From positions 62,001-126,000 of the forward strand of contig CAZUMW010000005.1 in NCBI GenBank assembly GCA_964621615.1: DNA of 64,000 bases, given 5' to 3'. The notes beneath the pieces were generated by a model. The model worked only from the letters and a program-made list of their open reading frames with translations. It had not been told where the DNA came from and searched no databases. This document shows positions 43,028 through 51,228 of this stretch, one piece after another. This DNA comes from CAZUMW01 sp964621615. Lineage in GTDB: Bacteria > Desulfobacterota > WTBG01 > CAIYCZ01 > CAIRTM01. The stretch's first letter is position 1. Every line of letters starts with the position of its first letter. Position numbers and translations under genes: made by a program.

Positions 43028-43849
43028 TCAACTGATCCCTTCGTCCATGCTCCCCGACCTGTATCCCTCAAGATCAACTGTTACATACACGTAGCCCAGC
43101 TTCTTCAAATGGCAGACGATGGCTTGCCGCTGTCCAGGTTCGGCCATACGGTTCATCGACTCAGCGGGGATCTCGATGCGTGCAATAGAGCCGTGGTGGC
43201 GGACGCGCACCTGTGAGAGCCCGATGCTGTTTAAAAATGTTTCGGCGCCGCTGATTTGATCAAGAGTTTTCTGGGTGACCGGCGTTCCATACGGTATTCT
43301 GGTCGCACGGCATGTGCGGGCGGGGCGGTTCCATAAGGATAGCCCCAGATGCTGTGCGCTGGCGCGTATTTCCTCTTTGCTGAAGCCGATCTCGCGAAGC
43401 GGTGTCTGAATCCCCAGCTCTTCTACGGCCTTCATACCCGGCCTGAAACAGCTGACATCGTCAGCGTGAGAGCCGTCCAGTATGTAGGGTATTTTATAAG
43501 CAGCAGCCTGTTTCTGCAGCTCATGATAGAGTGTTTTTTTGCACCAGTAACATCTGTCGGGGGTATTTTCTGTAAAAGAGCTGTTGTTTAGAATGTCGAT
43601 ATCCACTTTAAGATGGTGTGCTGAGCAGCTGAGCGCGCTTGCTTCGGCATCGGCAATATCTTCCGGAAGGTGGATCGGGGAAACAGCGGTAGCCGCCACG
43701 ACATTGTCTCCCAGGATATGCTGAGCCGCTTTCAGAAGAAAGCAGCTGTCTATCCCGCCGGAAAGCGCTACCAGAACTCGCTTCATGTCAGCCAAGCGAG
43801 CGTAGAGCAATTTCAGTTTTTCATGGGGAAATGGTTTGCTTTTTGTCAT
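43028..43849 (-). CDS. larE: LarE-type ATP-dependent sacrificial sulfur transferase
   Basis: A 273-residue PP-loop enzyme. In lactate racemase maturation LarE adenylylates the pincer precursor and donates sulfur from its own Cys. The PP-loop is LVALSGGIDSCFLLKAA. The family Cys is present in RTCRATRIPYG, where LarE has ACLASRIPYG. CYWCKKTLYHELQ near residue 100 is also typical. Other lar genes (larA, larB, larC) are not in the window, so the target could be another cofactor. It overlaps mnmA by 4 bases and is last in the cysK-mnmA-larE run. Confidence 0.88.
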   Translation of the reverse strand: MTKSKPFPHEKLKLLYARLADMKRVLVALSGGIDSCFLLKAAQHILGDNVVAATAVSPIHLPEDIADAEASALSCSAHHLKVDIDILNNSSFTENTPDRCYWCKKTLYHELQKQAAAYKIPYILDGSHADDVSCFRPGMKAVEELGIQTPLREIGFSKEEIRASAQHLGLSLWNRPARTCRATRIPYGTPVTQKTLDQISGAETFLNSIGLSQVRVRHHGSIARIEIPAESMNRMAEPGQRQAIVCHLKKLGYVYVTVDLEGYRSGSMDEGIS

Positions 43850-44970
43850 AAATCCGCTCCTGTGTCAGTGAGCGCCCGCTTGATAATTCCGCCGCCAAGA
43901 ACGATATCCCCGTCATAAAATACCACTGACTGGCCTGGGGTGACAGCCAGCTGCGGCCGGTCGAACACTACCTGAACCGATCTGCAGCACGCTGCCGGCT
44001 TCAGCCATGCATCGGCTGCGGGGTGCTGATGCCTGATTTTAGCCTGAATGCGCAGCGGACTTGACGGTGCGCTGATGCTGATGTAGTTTAACTGATCGGC
44101 AATGAGCGCCGATGCATAGAGAGCGTTTTTCGTTCCGACTGTGATGGTGTTTTTCCCCGCGTCGATGCCGGTAACATACAGCGGTTCAGTGTGGGCGATG
44201 CCGAGGCCTTTGCGCTGGCCGACAGTGTAATAAATAATCCCTCGATGGGTTCCGATGCGATTGCCCTCAGCATTAACGATGGGCCCGGGCTTTACCGTGC
44301 GGGGATTAAAAAGGTGCGTATAATTTCCGGCTATAAAATCCTGGCTTTCAGTGCGTGCTGATGCAGGCAGGACTATGTCACCGGCCATGCTCCGGACCGC
44401 ATCTTTAGAAAAATGACCGAGGGGAAAGCGAAGAAACGGCAGCAGATCTGTGGAAAGGCCGTAAAGAAAGTAGGACTGGTCCTTTGAGAGGTCGGATGCT
44501 TTCTTGAGAATAAAGCTCCCGCTGCGGCCGTTTTTATCGATACGTGCATAGTGGCCGGTTGCAAAGAAGTCAAATTGGATCCCGAAGCTGCGGGCTTTGC
44601 GTATCATGGCACCGAATTTAATGAGCGGATTGCATCTGGTGCAGGGATTGGGGGTTCGGCCGGCACAGTACTCAGCGGTAAAGTAATCAAGCACGGTCTC
44701 TCGATATTCTTTTGTAAGGTCGATTGTGTAATGCGGGATGTCAAGTGCTGCAGCTGTTTTTTTTGCAGCGTCTATCGTATTATTTTCCCCAGGGCCGTAA
44801 CAGGAGGATTTATCCGATGAGGGGACCGGCTCCCCCCCGTATATTTTCATCGTAAGGCCGATTACGCGGCAGCCCTCCCTTGCCAGCAGGGCGGCCGCCA
44901 TGGACGAGTCCACACCGCCGCTCATGCCCACGGCAACGGTTACCGTTTTGTTGTTATGATGCCTGTTCAT
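43846..44970 (-). CDS. mnmA: MnmA-like tRNA 2-thiouridylase lacking the usual second catalytic Cys
   Basis: A 374-residue enzyme of the MnmA family, which thiolates U34 of Lys, Glu and Gln tRNAs. The PP-loop is GMSGGVDSS (15-23). The first catalytic Cys is in NPCTRC (C110, with C113 in a CxxC). Further Cys are C57 (SSCYGPG) and C102. The second catalytic Cys normally lies in an ICFI motif about 90 residues later; here the region reads ESQDFIAGNY (208-217) with no Cys. The tRNA-binding TVGQRKGLGI is present. The Cys set suggests an Fe-S-dependent variant. It overlaps both neighbours by 4 bases, tying it to cysK and larE. Confidence 0.88.
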   Translation of the reverse strand: MNRHHNNKTVTVAVGMSGGVDSSMAAALLAREGCRVIGLTMKIYGGEPVPSSDKSSCYGPGENNTIDAAKKTAAALDIPHYTIDLTKEYRETVLDYFTAEYCAGRTPNPCTRCNPLIKFGAMIRKARSFGIQFDFFATGHYARIDKNGRSGSFILKKASDLSKDQSYFLYGLSTDLLPFLRFPLGHFSKDAVRSMAGDIVLPASARTESQDFIAGNYTHLFNPRTVKPGPIVNAEGNRIGTHRGIIYYTVGQRKGLGIAHTEPLYVTGIDAGKNTITVGTKNALYASALIADQLNYISISAPSSPLRIQAKIRHQHPAADAWLKPAACCRSVQVVFDRPQLAVTPGQSVVFYDGDIVLGGGIIKRALTDTGADL

Positions 44971-45899
44971 TCAAACAGCCAGGTTGTCAGATACCGCTCT
45001 CCGGTATCGGGCAGTACGGTGACGATTAGCTTGTCTTTATGTTCAGTGCGCTTTGCAATCTGACAGGCCGCATGTACGGCAGCCCCCGAGGAAATACCGG
45101 CAAGAATGCCCTCTTCCCGGGCAAGACGCCTGGCCATGATTCCTGCATCGTCACTGGTGACGGTAACTATTTCATTAATAATAGAGCGGTTAAGAACATC
45201 CGGAACAAATCCTGCCCCGATTCCCTGAATTTTATGCATCCCAGGCTTCTGCCCTGAAAGCACTGCAGACTCGGACGGCTCGACCGCGACAGCGGTAACG
45301 TCCGGTTTTTTCTCTTTAAGAACTTCTGCAACCCCGGTGACTGTTCCGCCTGTTCCTACACCCGCCACGATAATATCCACTGCTCCGCCTGTGTCATTCC
45401 AGATCTCCAGCGCGGTGGTGCGGCGGTGCGCTTCAGGATTTGCACTGTTTTTAAACTGCTGGAGCATAAGATACCGGCTATCCTTCCGGGTGAGTTCCTC
45501 TGCTTTGCTCACCGCTCCCGCCATACCTTCATTGCCCGGGGTCAGAATTATTTCAGCGCCGAATACGGCAAGCAGCTTCCGGCGTTCTATGCTCATGGAA
45601 TCCGGCATGGTAATCGCAAGTTTGTGGCCTCGTGCAGCACATACACAGGCGAGCCCAATGCCGGTGTTGCCGCTTGTAGGTTCAATCAGAATTGTGTCAG
45701 GGCGTATTTTCCCGGCTTGTTCAGCTGCATCGATCATGCTGACCGCAATCCGGTCCTTGACGCTCGCGCAGGGATTGAAGAATTCCAGTTTTGCCGCTAT
45801 CTGTGCAGACTGTTCACCGCAGATTCGATTCAGATATACAAGAGGGGTTCGGCCGATGCAACGGGTAATATTCTGTGCTATGTTTTGTTGATTGTTCAT
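44967..45899 (-). CDS. cysK: Cysteine synthase A
   Basis: A 310-residue PLP enzyme that makes cysteine from O-acetylserine and sulfide. The PLP Lys is in NPCASVKDRIA. The substrate loop is EPTSGNTGIGLA, and the phosphate-binding loop is VGTGGTVTGVAEVL. ISSGAAVHAA is the usual C-terminal motif. I chose ATG 45899 (AAAGGA upstream) over a frame reaching 46022. It is first in the cysK-mnmA-larE run, each overlapping by 4 bases, so sulfur from cysteine can feed the two thiol transferases. The 350-base upstream gap is described separately. Confidence 0.95.
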   Translation of the reverse strand: MNNQQNIAQNITRCIGRTPLVYLNRICGEQSAQIAAKLEFFNPCASVKDRIAVSMIDAAEQAGKIRPDTILIEPTSGNTGIGLACVCAARGHKLAITMPDSMSIERRKLLAVFGAEIILTPGNEGMAGAVSKAEELTRKDSRYLMLQQFKNSANPEAHRRTTALEIWNDTGGAVDIIVAGVGTGGTVTGVAEVLKEKKPDVTAVAVEPSESAVLSGQKPGMHKIQGIGAGFVPDVLNRSIINEIVTVTSDDAGIMARRLAREEGILAGISSGAAVHAACQIAKRTEHKDKLIVTVLPDTGERYLTTWLFE

Positions 45900-46114
45900 G
45901 AAGTATAATCCTTTATCGTAATAAAACAAAGTCCGCTTATTGCCCCTCGCGGGGAATAAAAGCATCGCCTTTCCCCGACATGCCGTCTGTGATTTCCGAT
46001 AGGCGAGGGCTTTAGTATGCACGCGCAGTGCAGCTTTAATTGTACATAAATCTTCAAGCGAATTTCTGCGTTGCTTATTTATTTCATTTAGCCGCCTTGA
46101 AGTCGGTGGTGATT

Positions 46115-46139
46115 CTACCCCGACATGTTGTCGGGGTAG
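46115..46139. repeat. Perfect 11-base inverted repeat
   Basis: CTACCCCGACA, loop TGT, TGTCGGGGTAG. No T tract follows on either strand, so it is not a typical terminator; it may be an extragenic palindrome. Confidence 0.6.
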
Positions 46140-46211
46140 TAGTTCAATTCCGGCGGGCTTTGAAGAGGTAAAAATGATGCTCTAGAGGGCTGCTGAAAAA
46201 CATTTATCTGT

Positions 46212-46245
46212 CCCGGCTTCGTAAAATTATTTTGGACACTACTGA
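46212..46245 (+). repeat. Dispersed repeat, copy 4 (diverged)
   Basis: CCCGGCTTCGTAAAAT and TATTTTGGACACTACTGA match copies 2 and 3 with a few substitutions and one deletion. Confidence 0.75.
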
Positions 46246-46251
46246 ACTCAA

Positions 46252-46365
46252 CTATTCTTTTATTTCTTCAAATTTATCTTTCGACGCGCCGCAGACCGGG
46301 CACTTATCAGGAGGGGTATCACCTTCATGAATATAGCCGCATACTGTACATCGCCATTTTTTCAT
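46252..46365 (-). CDS. Rubredoxin-like 37-residue protein
   Basis: A very small protein starting at ATG 46365 after GAAAGGAGCATGT. It has the two rubredoxin knuckles CTVCGY and CPVCGA, spaced as in the C-terminal rubredoxin domain of rubrerythrin, and little else. It should bind one FeCys4 centre and shuttle single electrons in the cytoplasm. It is shorter than a free rubredoxin (about 52 residues), so it resembles a detached domain. It lies 50 bases downstream of the nitroreductase gene, in the oxygen-defence cluster with the flavodiiron protein, its likely partner. Confidence 0.88.
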   Translation of the reverse strand: MKKWRCTVCGYIHEGDTPPDKCPVCGASKDKFEEIKE

Positions 46366-46415
46366 ACATGCTCCTTTCTCCGGTTATGCGTTTGTGGTTT
46401 CTCACGGTTTTCCCT

Positions 46416-47156
46416 TCATCTAAGCGTGCCGGCAACTCCCATATATACCGCTGTTTCCTCTTTGCCGTCAACCCCGATAATTTGATTAACTTCATCATCG
46501 AAAAAGGCGCCGATTGTACAGCACCCGTGCCCGAGCGCTGTTGCGGCCAAGTAAAGATTCTGGCCGATATGGCCTGCATCGAGGTATATATAGCGGTATG
46601 CACGCTCTTTGTATTTCCACTTGCTCCGCTCGATGACCGCGCTCCATATGAAGGTCGCCGCGCTTTCAGCAACCATTGACTGCCCCAATGCCGCCCGGCT
46701 CAGAGGTGCAGAAAAGTCCTGTTGGCGGAGCAGCTCAAGGCTGTTTTGAACGACATTCAGGTGATATATCCCTTGTGGAAGCTTTTCCACCCTGTTTGCA
46801 AAGATATAGGTCTCAATCGGGAAAAGACCGCCGGCGGAAGGGGCTGTCCGGAACAGATAAGGACCGGCTTCGGCGGTGACCCCCTGTGTTGCAAAAAGCA
46901 GCAGATGAAGGTCATGCTCTGTCAGGGCAGTGTCTGTAAATCGGCGTTCGGAGCGCCGGCGTTCCAGTACCTGCCAGAATTCAGATCCGCGGGGGAGCGG
47001 GTCTCGGGGCAGGGGATAGGATTCGGAAGCATCAGAGTATTGTTTGTACGGAACGGGACGGTTTGCAGGCTGCAAGCGGGATCCGCCAAGGGATTCCCTG
47101 GTATATTTTGTTTCCTGCTGGTACCGGTCACCGATGCCGGATTTCTTGTGGTCCAT
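46416..47156 (-). CDS. SagB/ThcOx-type nitroreductase-family oxidoreductase
   Basis: A 246-residue FMN-dependent protein of the nitroreductase fold. The family opening is LERRRSERRFTDTALT. A SagB-type signature follows, RTAPSAGGLFPIETYI. The C-terminal half has YIYLDAGHIGQNLYLAATALGHGCC..GAFFDDE, which lines the FMN pocket. There is no peptide-cyclisation gene nearby, so it is probably a general reductase rather than an azoline oxidase. It starts 224 bases after the flavodoxin-like gene. Confidence 0.88.
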   Translation of the reverse strand: MDHKKSGIGDRYQQETKYTRESLGGSRLQPANRPVPYKQYSDASESYPLPRDPLPRGSEFWQVLERRRSERRFTDTALTEHDLHLLLFATQGVTAEAGPYLFRTAPSAGGLFPIETYIFANRVEKLPQGIYHLNVVQNSLELLRQQDFSAPLSRAALGQSMVAESAATFIWSAVIERSKWKYKERAYRYIYLDAGHIGQNLYLAATALGHGCCTIGAFFDDEVNQIIGVDGKEETAVYMGVAGTLR

Positions 47157-47380
47157 TGGGATTTACCGGGTAAATAATAATTTGCGAAATGACAAATGAA
47201 AATGGCTGTCTGGCCCCGGCCATTCCGGAGCAGGCGATTTCATTGCTCCAAAAATACTGGGTTGCCCTGACTGCCGCCGGGCAATGACAACAAGGTCGAA
47301 AGCCTGCGGTTTTGTCCAGGTTTTGATTCCATGATCTTTCTCGCAGGGCGGGCAAAGCGTCAGGGGTGTCCACCGTAAAT

Positions 47381-47962
47381 TTACCCTTTTTCTGCAGTCA
47401 GATTTTTCCCGAGCTCGTAGGCCTCGCTACAGGCGGAGGGGTGATTGAGAACAGCGCCTTTCTTATCAATTTTGCGATATTCACGGTGGTGGATAAAATC
47501 CATATCAAGTGCATCAAAAAAATATTTTACGGTGAGGAGTATGCCGTCGAAATTCTTTGTACCCGTTGAGCCGCCCAGCGTCAGAAGCATTCCCGAACCT
47601 TTGCATCCGCGAGCAATGCTTGCCGGCTTTCCGAGCAGATATTTTGCAGCCCAGAGGCACTGGCAGCGGTCGACCATTGCTTTTGCCAATGCGTTCATCC
47701 CGTAGAAGAATACCGGCGCAGACAGCACAATAGTATCGGAATGGATAAGGTGCGGGTATATGCTCTGCATGTCGTCTTTAACAACACACCGGCCCGTGCT
47801 GTTACAGCCGCCGCACTCAATGCAGGGTGAAAAGCTCATCTGCCGAAGCACAATTTCCTTGATGTCAGCTCCTGATTCACGGGCGCCGCGAACGAACGAC
47901 TGGAGAAGCAGATCAGTGTTTCCATCTTTGCGGGGGCTGCAGTAAACCGCAGTGACAGTCAT
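47381..47962 (-). CDS. Flavodoxin-like NAD(P)H:FMN reductase family protein
   Basis: A 193-residue flavodoxin-fold protein. FMN-phosphate-binding motif YCSPRKDGNTDLLLQ is at the N-terminus. CIECGGCNSTGRCVVKDDM is a Cys-rich insert characteristic of iron-sulfur-flavoprotein-like members and may bind an Fe-S cluster. SAPVFFYGMNALAKAMVDRC forms the second FMN loop. It lies 39 bases after the flavodiiron gene. It could pass electrons to the flavodiiron protein or the nearby rubredoxin; that link is inferred from position. Confidence 0.88.
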   Translation of the reverse strand: MTVTAVYCSPRKDGNTDLLLQSFVRGARESGADIKEIVLRQMSFSPCIECGGCNSTGRCVVKDDMQSIYPHLIHSDTIVLSAPVFFYGMNALAKAMVDRCQCLWAAKYLLGKPASIARGCKGSGMLLTLGGSTGTKNFDGILLTVKYFFDALDMDFIHHREYRKIDKKGAVLNHPSACSEAYELGKNLTAEKG

Positions 47963-48001
47963 ACCGTATACTCCATTTGGCAGGCAGGAGCGAACATGTG
48001 A

Positions 48002-49183
48002 TCAGGATGTCATTTTTGACATAACTGTGTCTGCAAGCGCGTCCAGCTGGCTGTTTTCTTTTTCATCGGGCATATACAGTGCCCTGACCCCGGGCTCAAT
48101 TACTTCCAGGGGTATTTCCTTGAGCTGATCGGTTATGAGCTGGACGGATTCACCGCTCCACCCGTACGAGCCGAAGGCGGCAGCAGTTTTGTTTTGCGGC
48201 TTGAGGCCTTTCATGTAGCACAGAAGATCGGCAACCGTCGGGAAGATCTGCCGGTGGATTGTCGGCGAGCCGATCAGTACCGCCTGCGCATCGAGTATTT
48301 CGGTCATAATGTCGCTTCTGTGATTTTCACGCAGTTTCAGAAGCTTTGTTTCGATGCTTTTATCGATGAACTGTTCGACAAGCGTGCGAGCCATATCTGC
48401 AGTGCTCTGCCACATGGTGTCGTATACGACCACTGCCTTTCTCCGGGCTTTAAACGAGCACCAGTCTGTATATGCCTGTATGATTTTTCCGGGATTTTTC
48501 CGCCAGATGATTCCGTGGCTTGGGGCAATAATGTCTATGGTAAGGCCGAGCTCCTGAACTTTTTTGAGCACGTTTTGAATAAGGGGGGAAAGGTGGGTCA
48601 GCAGGTTTGCATAATACTTTGCCGCTTCATACATCAATTCGGCTTCGTTCACCTCATCATCGAATCTGCCTGATGTGGCTATGTGCTGACCGAACCCGTC
48701 GTTTGAGAGCAGAATGTTGTCACCGGCAATGTAGGTCATCATGCTGTCAGGCCAGTGCACCATGGGAACCTCAAGAAACTGCAGCTGTCTGGATCCCAGA
48801 GAAAGCGCGTCCCCTGTTTTGACGATTTCAACGGGCATGCCGGTGCCGTAATATTTATCAAGCCCCTTTTTTGCCATAGCGGTTGAAAATACTTTGACGG
48901 AGCCGAATTCGTTCAAAAAAGCCGGCAGTGAGCCTGAATGGTCCTTTTCAATATGATTGCAGATGAGATAATCTATCTTTGCCGGGTCGATAATTTTTTT
49001 GATGCGCTCGAGCATTTCACCATAGAAGGGCGCCTTTACCGTATCAACCAGGGTTGTTTTTTCATCGATAATCAGGTAACTATTGTATGTCGCTCCGCGA
49101 CCGGTTACGTATCCGTGGAAATCCCGCAGGTTCCAGTCGATCGCCCCGACCCAGTAAATGCCTTCCTTCAACTGAACAGCCAT
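48002..49183 (-). CDS. Flavodiiron protein (A-type flavoprotein, O2/NO reductase)
   Basis: A 393-residue cytoplasmic enzyme reducing O2 to water or NO to N2O. The N-terminal metallo-beta-lactamase domain carries the diiron ligands NHIEKDHSG, PMVHWPDS, LSNDGFGQH and APSHG. The C-terminal ~140 residues are a flavodoxin domain (VVYDTMWQSTADMA). There is no fused rubredoxin; the small rubredoxin downstream may supply that role. It follows the pentaheme cytochrome gene by 13 bases and sits downstream of perR, so it is probably part of the PerR-controlled operon. Confidence 0.95.
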   Translation of the reverse strand: MAVQLKEGIYWVGAIDWNLRDFHGYVTGRGATYNSYLIIDEKTTLVDTVKAPFYGEMLERIKKIIDPAKIDYLICNHIEKDHSGSLPAFLNEFGSVKVFSTAMAKKGLDKYYGTGMPVEIVKTGDALSLGSRQLQFLEVPMVHWPDSMMTYIAGDNILLSNDGFGQHIATSGRFDDEVNEAELMYEAAKYYANLLTHLSPLIQNVLKKVQELGLTIDIIAPSHGIIWRKNPGKIIQAYTDWCSFKARRKAVVVYDTMWQSTADMARTLVEQFIDKSIETKLLKLRENHRSDIMTEILDAQAVLIGSPTIHRQIFPTVADLLCYMKGLKPQNKTAAAFGSYGWSGESVQLITDQLKEIPLEVIEPGVRALYMPDEKENSQLDALADTVMSKMTS

Positions 49184-49196
49184 GTGATCTCCTTTG

Positions 49197-50591
49197 TCAC
49201 TTTACGGTTACCGTTGCTTCAGCCTGTACCATGTCCACTACCGGCAGGGTGGGTGCATCTTTGCCCAGCAGCTTGTCTGCCAGCTTTTGCGGATAAGAGC
49301 GGTATCGCAGCACTGCTTTTACGCTCAGCGGTCCGGGTGCGTTATCCGGAACAAGGGACACAAATGATTCGGTAGCAGATCCCTTGGGCGGTATGGTTTT
49401 GTTATATTCGAATCTGGCTATTTCCCACGGCTTGACGGTGTGCTTTCCCTCTGTATCGACTGCGTGCGCATTGAATATTCTGGGATCGTTGATGATGGTT
49501 CCAGAGGCATCGAGATTGCCCGAGCGATAGATTTCAGTCCCGTTTGCGTCGGTGACCTGTACATCGAGCCACATTTGTCTGACTTCAGTGAGGCTGGTTG
49601 GGAGGTTGTGCCCCGCAGCTACGTTGGTCACTTTAACTTTGAGGGTCAGAAGCGTGCCGTTTTCTATTGATTCCGGAGCGCTGAGGCTGAGCTCTGCAGC
49701 GCTCTTGAGGCGCTTTTCTGCTATGCCGGCGTGCTTCTTATGGCCGAGCATAGCGGGAACGGTGAAATTCGCGCCCACAAATTCATGAGTGAACATATTG
49801 TCGCGCTTTGGTCCCATAATGCACGGCTGTCCCGGATTTGTCGGCGGAGTAAGAGTTTTGGCAGCTTCTATGGCCTTTTCCACCGGCATCATGTGACAGT
49901 GCTGGCACTGAATGCCCTTCTGGGCGTAAATCGAGAACTTCCACTCATCGTAGGTGCGCTCTATATGAAAGTTGCTGACCGGATGAAACACATTATGGCA
50001 GTTGGCACAGAATTTCGATTCGGTGTGCAGCTGCGAGTACGCTGTTTCATGATGGGGCGATACGGAGTCTTTGTACGGACCCCGCTTTACCTCGCCCGGC
50101 TCGATGATAAAAGAGGCGTTCTGCGGCTCGTATGTCGGTGTCTCAAGAAATGTACTTTCCTTAATTGTGTGACACAGATCGCAGTGGACCCCCTCCTTGA
50201 CGATAGGGCTGGCCTGGAACTCACCGTCCTTAAAGGAAATGTCATGCGAAACGACACCGATGCCTGCATGGCAGCCGCCGCACAGCTCGCGGGTGAATCC
50301 TTCGGTTTCTTTTTCCCCTATTTTCCATAGCGCCTGAAATACCGGATCAATGAAAGCTGTCGAGTGCATGGATCCCTTCCACTGCTTGAATATATCTGTG
50401 TGGCATCCCGAGCAGATTACCGGCTCTTCAAAATCGGACGGCTTTACCGGTTTGCCGGTCGCTGTATTGATCAAAGACGGGAAAAAGGGAAATTCGTCCT
50501 TGTTGGCTGACGCTGCGTGTGAAGGGACGGCTGCAAAAAGAAAAATGCCCAGAAGCAGCACGGTTATCCCTGTCCCTGGACGTGTTTTCAT
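49197..50591 (-). CDS. Periplasmic pentaheme c-type cytochrome
   Basis: A 464-residue exported cytochrome. A signal peptide ends near VPSHAAS. Five CxxCH haem motifs are present: CSGCH, CGGCH, CDLCH, CANCH and CQHCH. The last ~140 residues have no haem motif and look like an Ig-type beta domain. The haem layout recalls cytochrome c554-like multihaem proteins, but I cannot name a substrate. ATG 50591 follows AAGGAGG. It lies 28 bases downstream of perR and 13 bases upstream of the flavodiiron gene. Placing a periplasmic cytochrome in a peroxide regulon is unusual. Confidence 0.9.
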   Translation of the reverse strand: MKTRPGTGITVLLLGIFLFAAVPSHAASANKDEFPFFPSLINTATGKPVKPSDFEEPVICSGCHTDIFKQWKGSMHSTAFIDPVFQALWKIGEKETEGFTRELCGGCHAGIGVVSHDISFKDGEFQASPIVKEGVHCDLCHTIKESTFLETPTYEPQNASFIIEPGEVKRGPYKDSVSPHHETAYSQLHTESKFCANCHNVFHPVSNFHIERTYDEWKFSIYAQKGIQCQHCHMMPVEKAIEAAKTLTPPTNPGQPCIMGPKRDNMFTHEFVGANFTVPAMLGHKKHAGIAEKRLKSAAELSLSAPESIENGTLLTLKVKVTNVAAGHNLPTSLTEVRQMWLDVQVTDANGTEIYRSGNLDASGTIINDPRIFNAHAVDTEGKHTVKPWEIARFEYNKTIPPKGSATESFVSLVPDNAPGPLSVKAVLRYRSYPQKLADKLLGKDAPTLPVVDMVQAEATVTVK

Positions 50592-50619
50592 ATGGCCTCC
50601 TTTTTGGCGGAAACTTCGG

Positions 50620-51033
50620 TTACGAAGTGTTTTTTTTGCAGTCCGGGCATATTCCCTGAAACTCAAGGCAGTGCCCTAGAATTTCATACCCCTTTGTTCC
50701 GTCAAGCGTTTTTTCAAGATGGGACAGGGGCTCACCGTGAATGTCGTCTACGCGGCCACAGCGGATACACCGGACATGGTAGTGGAGAGAGGTGTTTGCA
50801 TCGTAGCGTTTTTGACGACCGCCGATTTCCAGCTTTTGCGCAAGGTTCTGATCGCTCAGCCATTCCAGGTTCCTGTATACCGTTGCAAGGCTTATGCGCG
50901 GCAGGCGTTTGCGGATACGGTCATAAAGCTCATCAGCCGTCGGGTGGGAAGTCACAGAGCGCAGCTCTTCGAGGATAATTTCTCGCTGGTGGGTTATCCG
51001 TGCCGTATGCTCATTGCCGATAGAATTTTTCAT
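50620..51033 (-). CDS. perR: PerR/Fur-family transcriptional regulator
   Basis: A 137-residue Fur-family repressor. The N-terminal winged helix has RITHQREIILEEL and LPRISLATVYRNLEWL. The regulatory half has LHYHVRCIRCGRVDD and CPDCKKN, the structural zinc site. The size and helix sequence fit PerR, which senses peroxide through bound iron. Directly upstream is a near-consensus PerR box (51059-51073), so autoregulation is likely. The cytochrome gene starts 28 bases after its stop. Confidence 0.9.
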   Translation of the reverse strand: MKNSIGNEHTARITHQREIILEELRSVTSHPTADELYDRIRKRLPRISLATVYRNLEWLSDQNLAQKLEIGGRQKRYDANTSLHYHVRCIRCGRVDDIHGEPLSHLEKTLDGTKGYEILGHCLEFQGICPDCKKNTS

Positions 51034-51058
51034 TATGATGGCGTTAAAATAATAATAA

Positions 51059-51073
51059 TTATTATAATTATAA
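51059..51073. promoter_or_regulatory. PerR box upstream of perR
   Basis: TTATTATAATTATAA matches the known consensus TTATAATnATTATAA at 13 of 14 defined positions. It lies 26-40 bases upstream of the perR ATG. Confidence 0.75.
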
Positions 51074-51183
51074 CAGTATGATCAGCAATGTGCCATACTA
51101 TATTCAATAAAGCCGTTGAAAAATTCAGGATGAGCCTTTACAGCGTGCAGCTGTTACACGATACCGCTGCAGGTGAAATGCGG

Positions 51184-51215
51184 ATCCGGAAAGGCCTGGA
51201 AAAGCCTTTCCGGAT
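51184..51215. terminator. Strong hairpin after the cupredoxin-like gene
   Basis: ATCCGGAAAGGC and GCCTTTCCGGAT form a perfect 12-base stem with an 8-base loop, 14 bases after the stop codon at 51229 on the minus strand. No T tract follows, so it may end transcription only weakly or protect the mRNA 3' end. Confidence 0.5.
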
Positions 51216-51228
51216 AGAGTATCTGCAC

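Larger units (their letters stand above)
45900..46251. other. Intergenic region upstream of cysK with hairpins and a dispersed repeat
   Basis: A 352-base gap. It contains the hairpin CCCCTCGCGGGG near 45940, the perfect inverted repeat CTACCCCGACA/TGTCGGGGTAG (46115-46139, 3-base loop) and the fourth dispersed-repeat copy (46212-46245). No T-box, S-box or other known cysteine or methionine leader was recognised on the minus strand. Confidence 0.55.

Noticed and set aside
43028..43849. GMP synthase or NAD synthase as identity of the PP-loop protein
   Set aside because: The RTCRATRIPYG and CYWCKK motifs and length fit LarE; the other families' motifs are absent.
47128..47373. 81-codon minus-strand frame between the nitroreductase and flavodoxin-like genes
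   Set aside because: It overlaps the nitroreductase start, has low-complexity composition and no motif.
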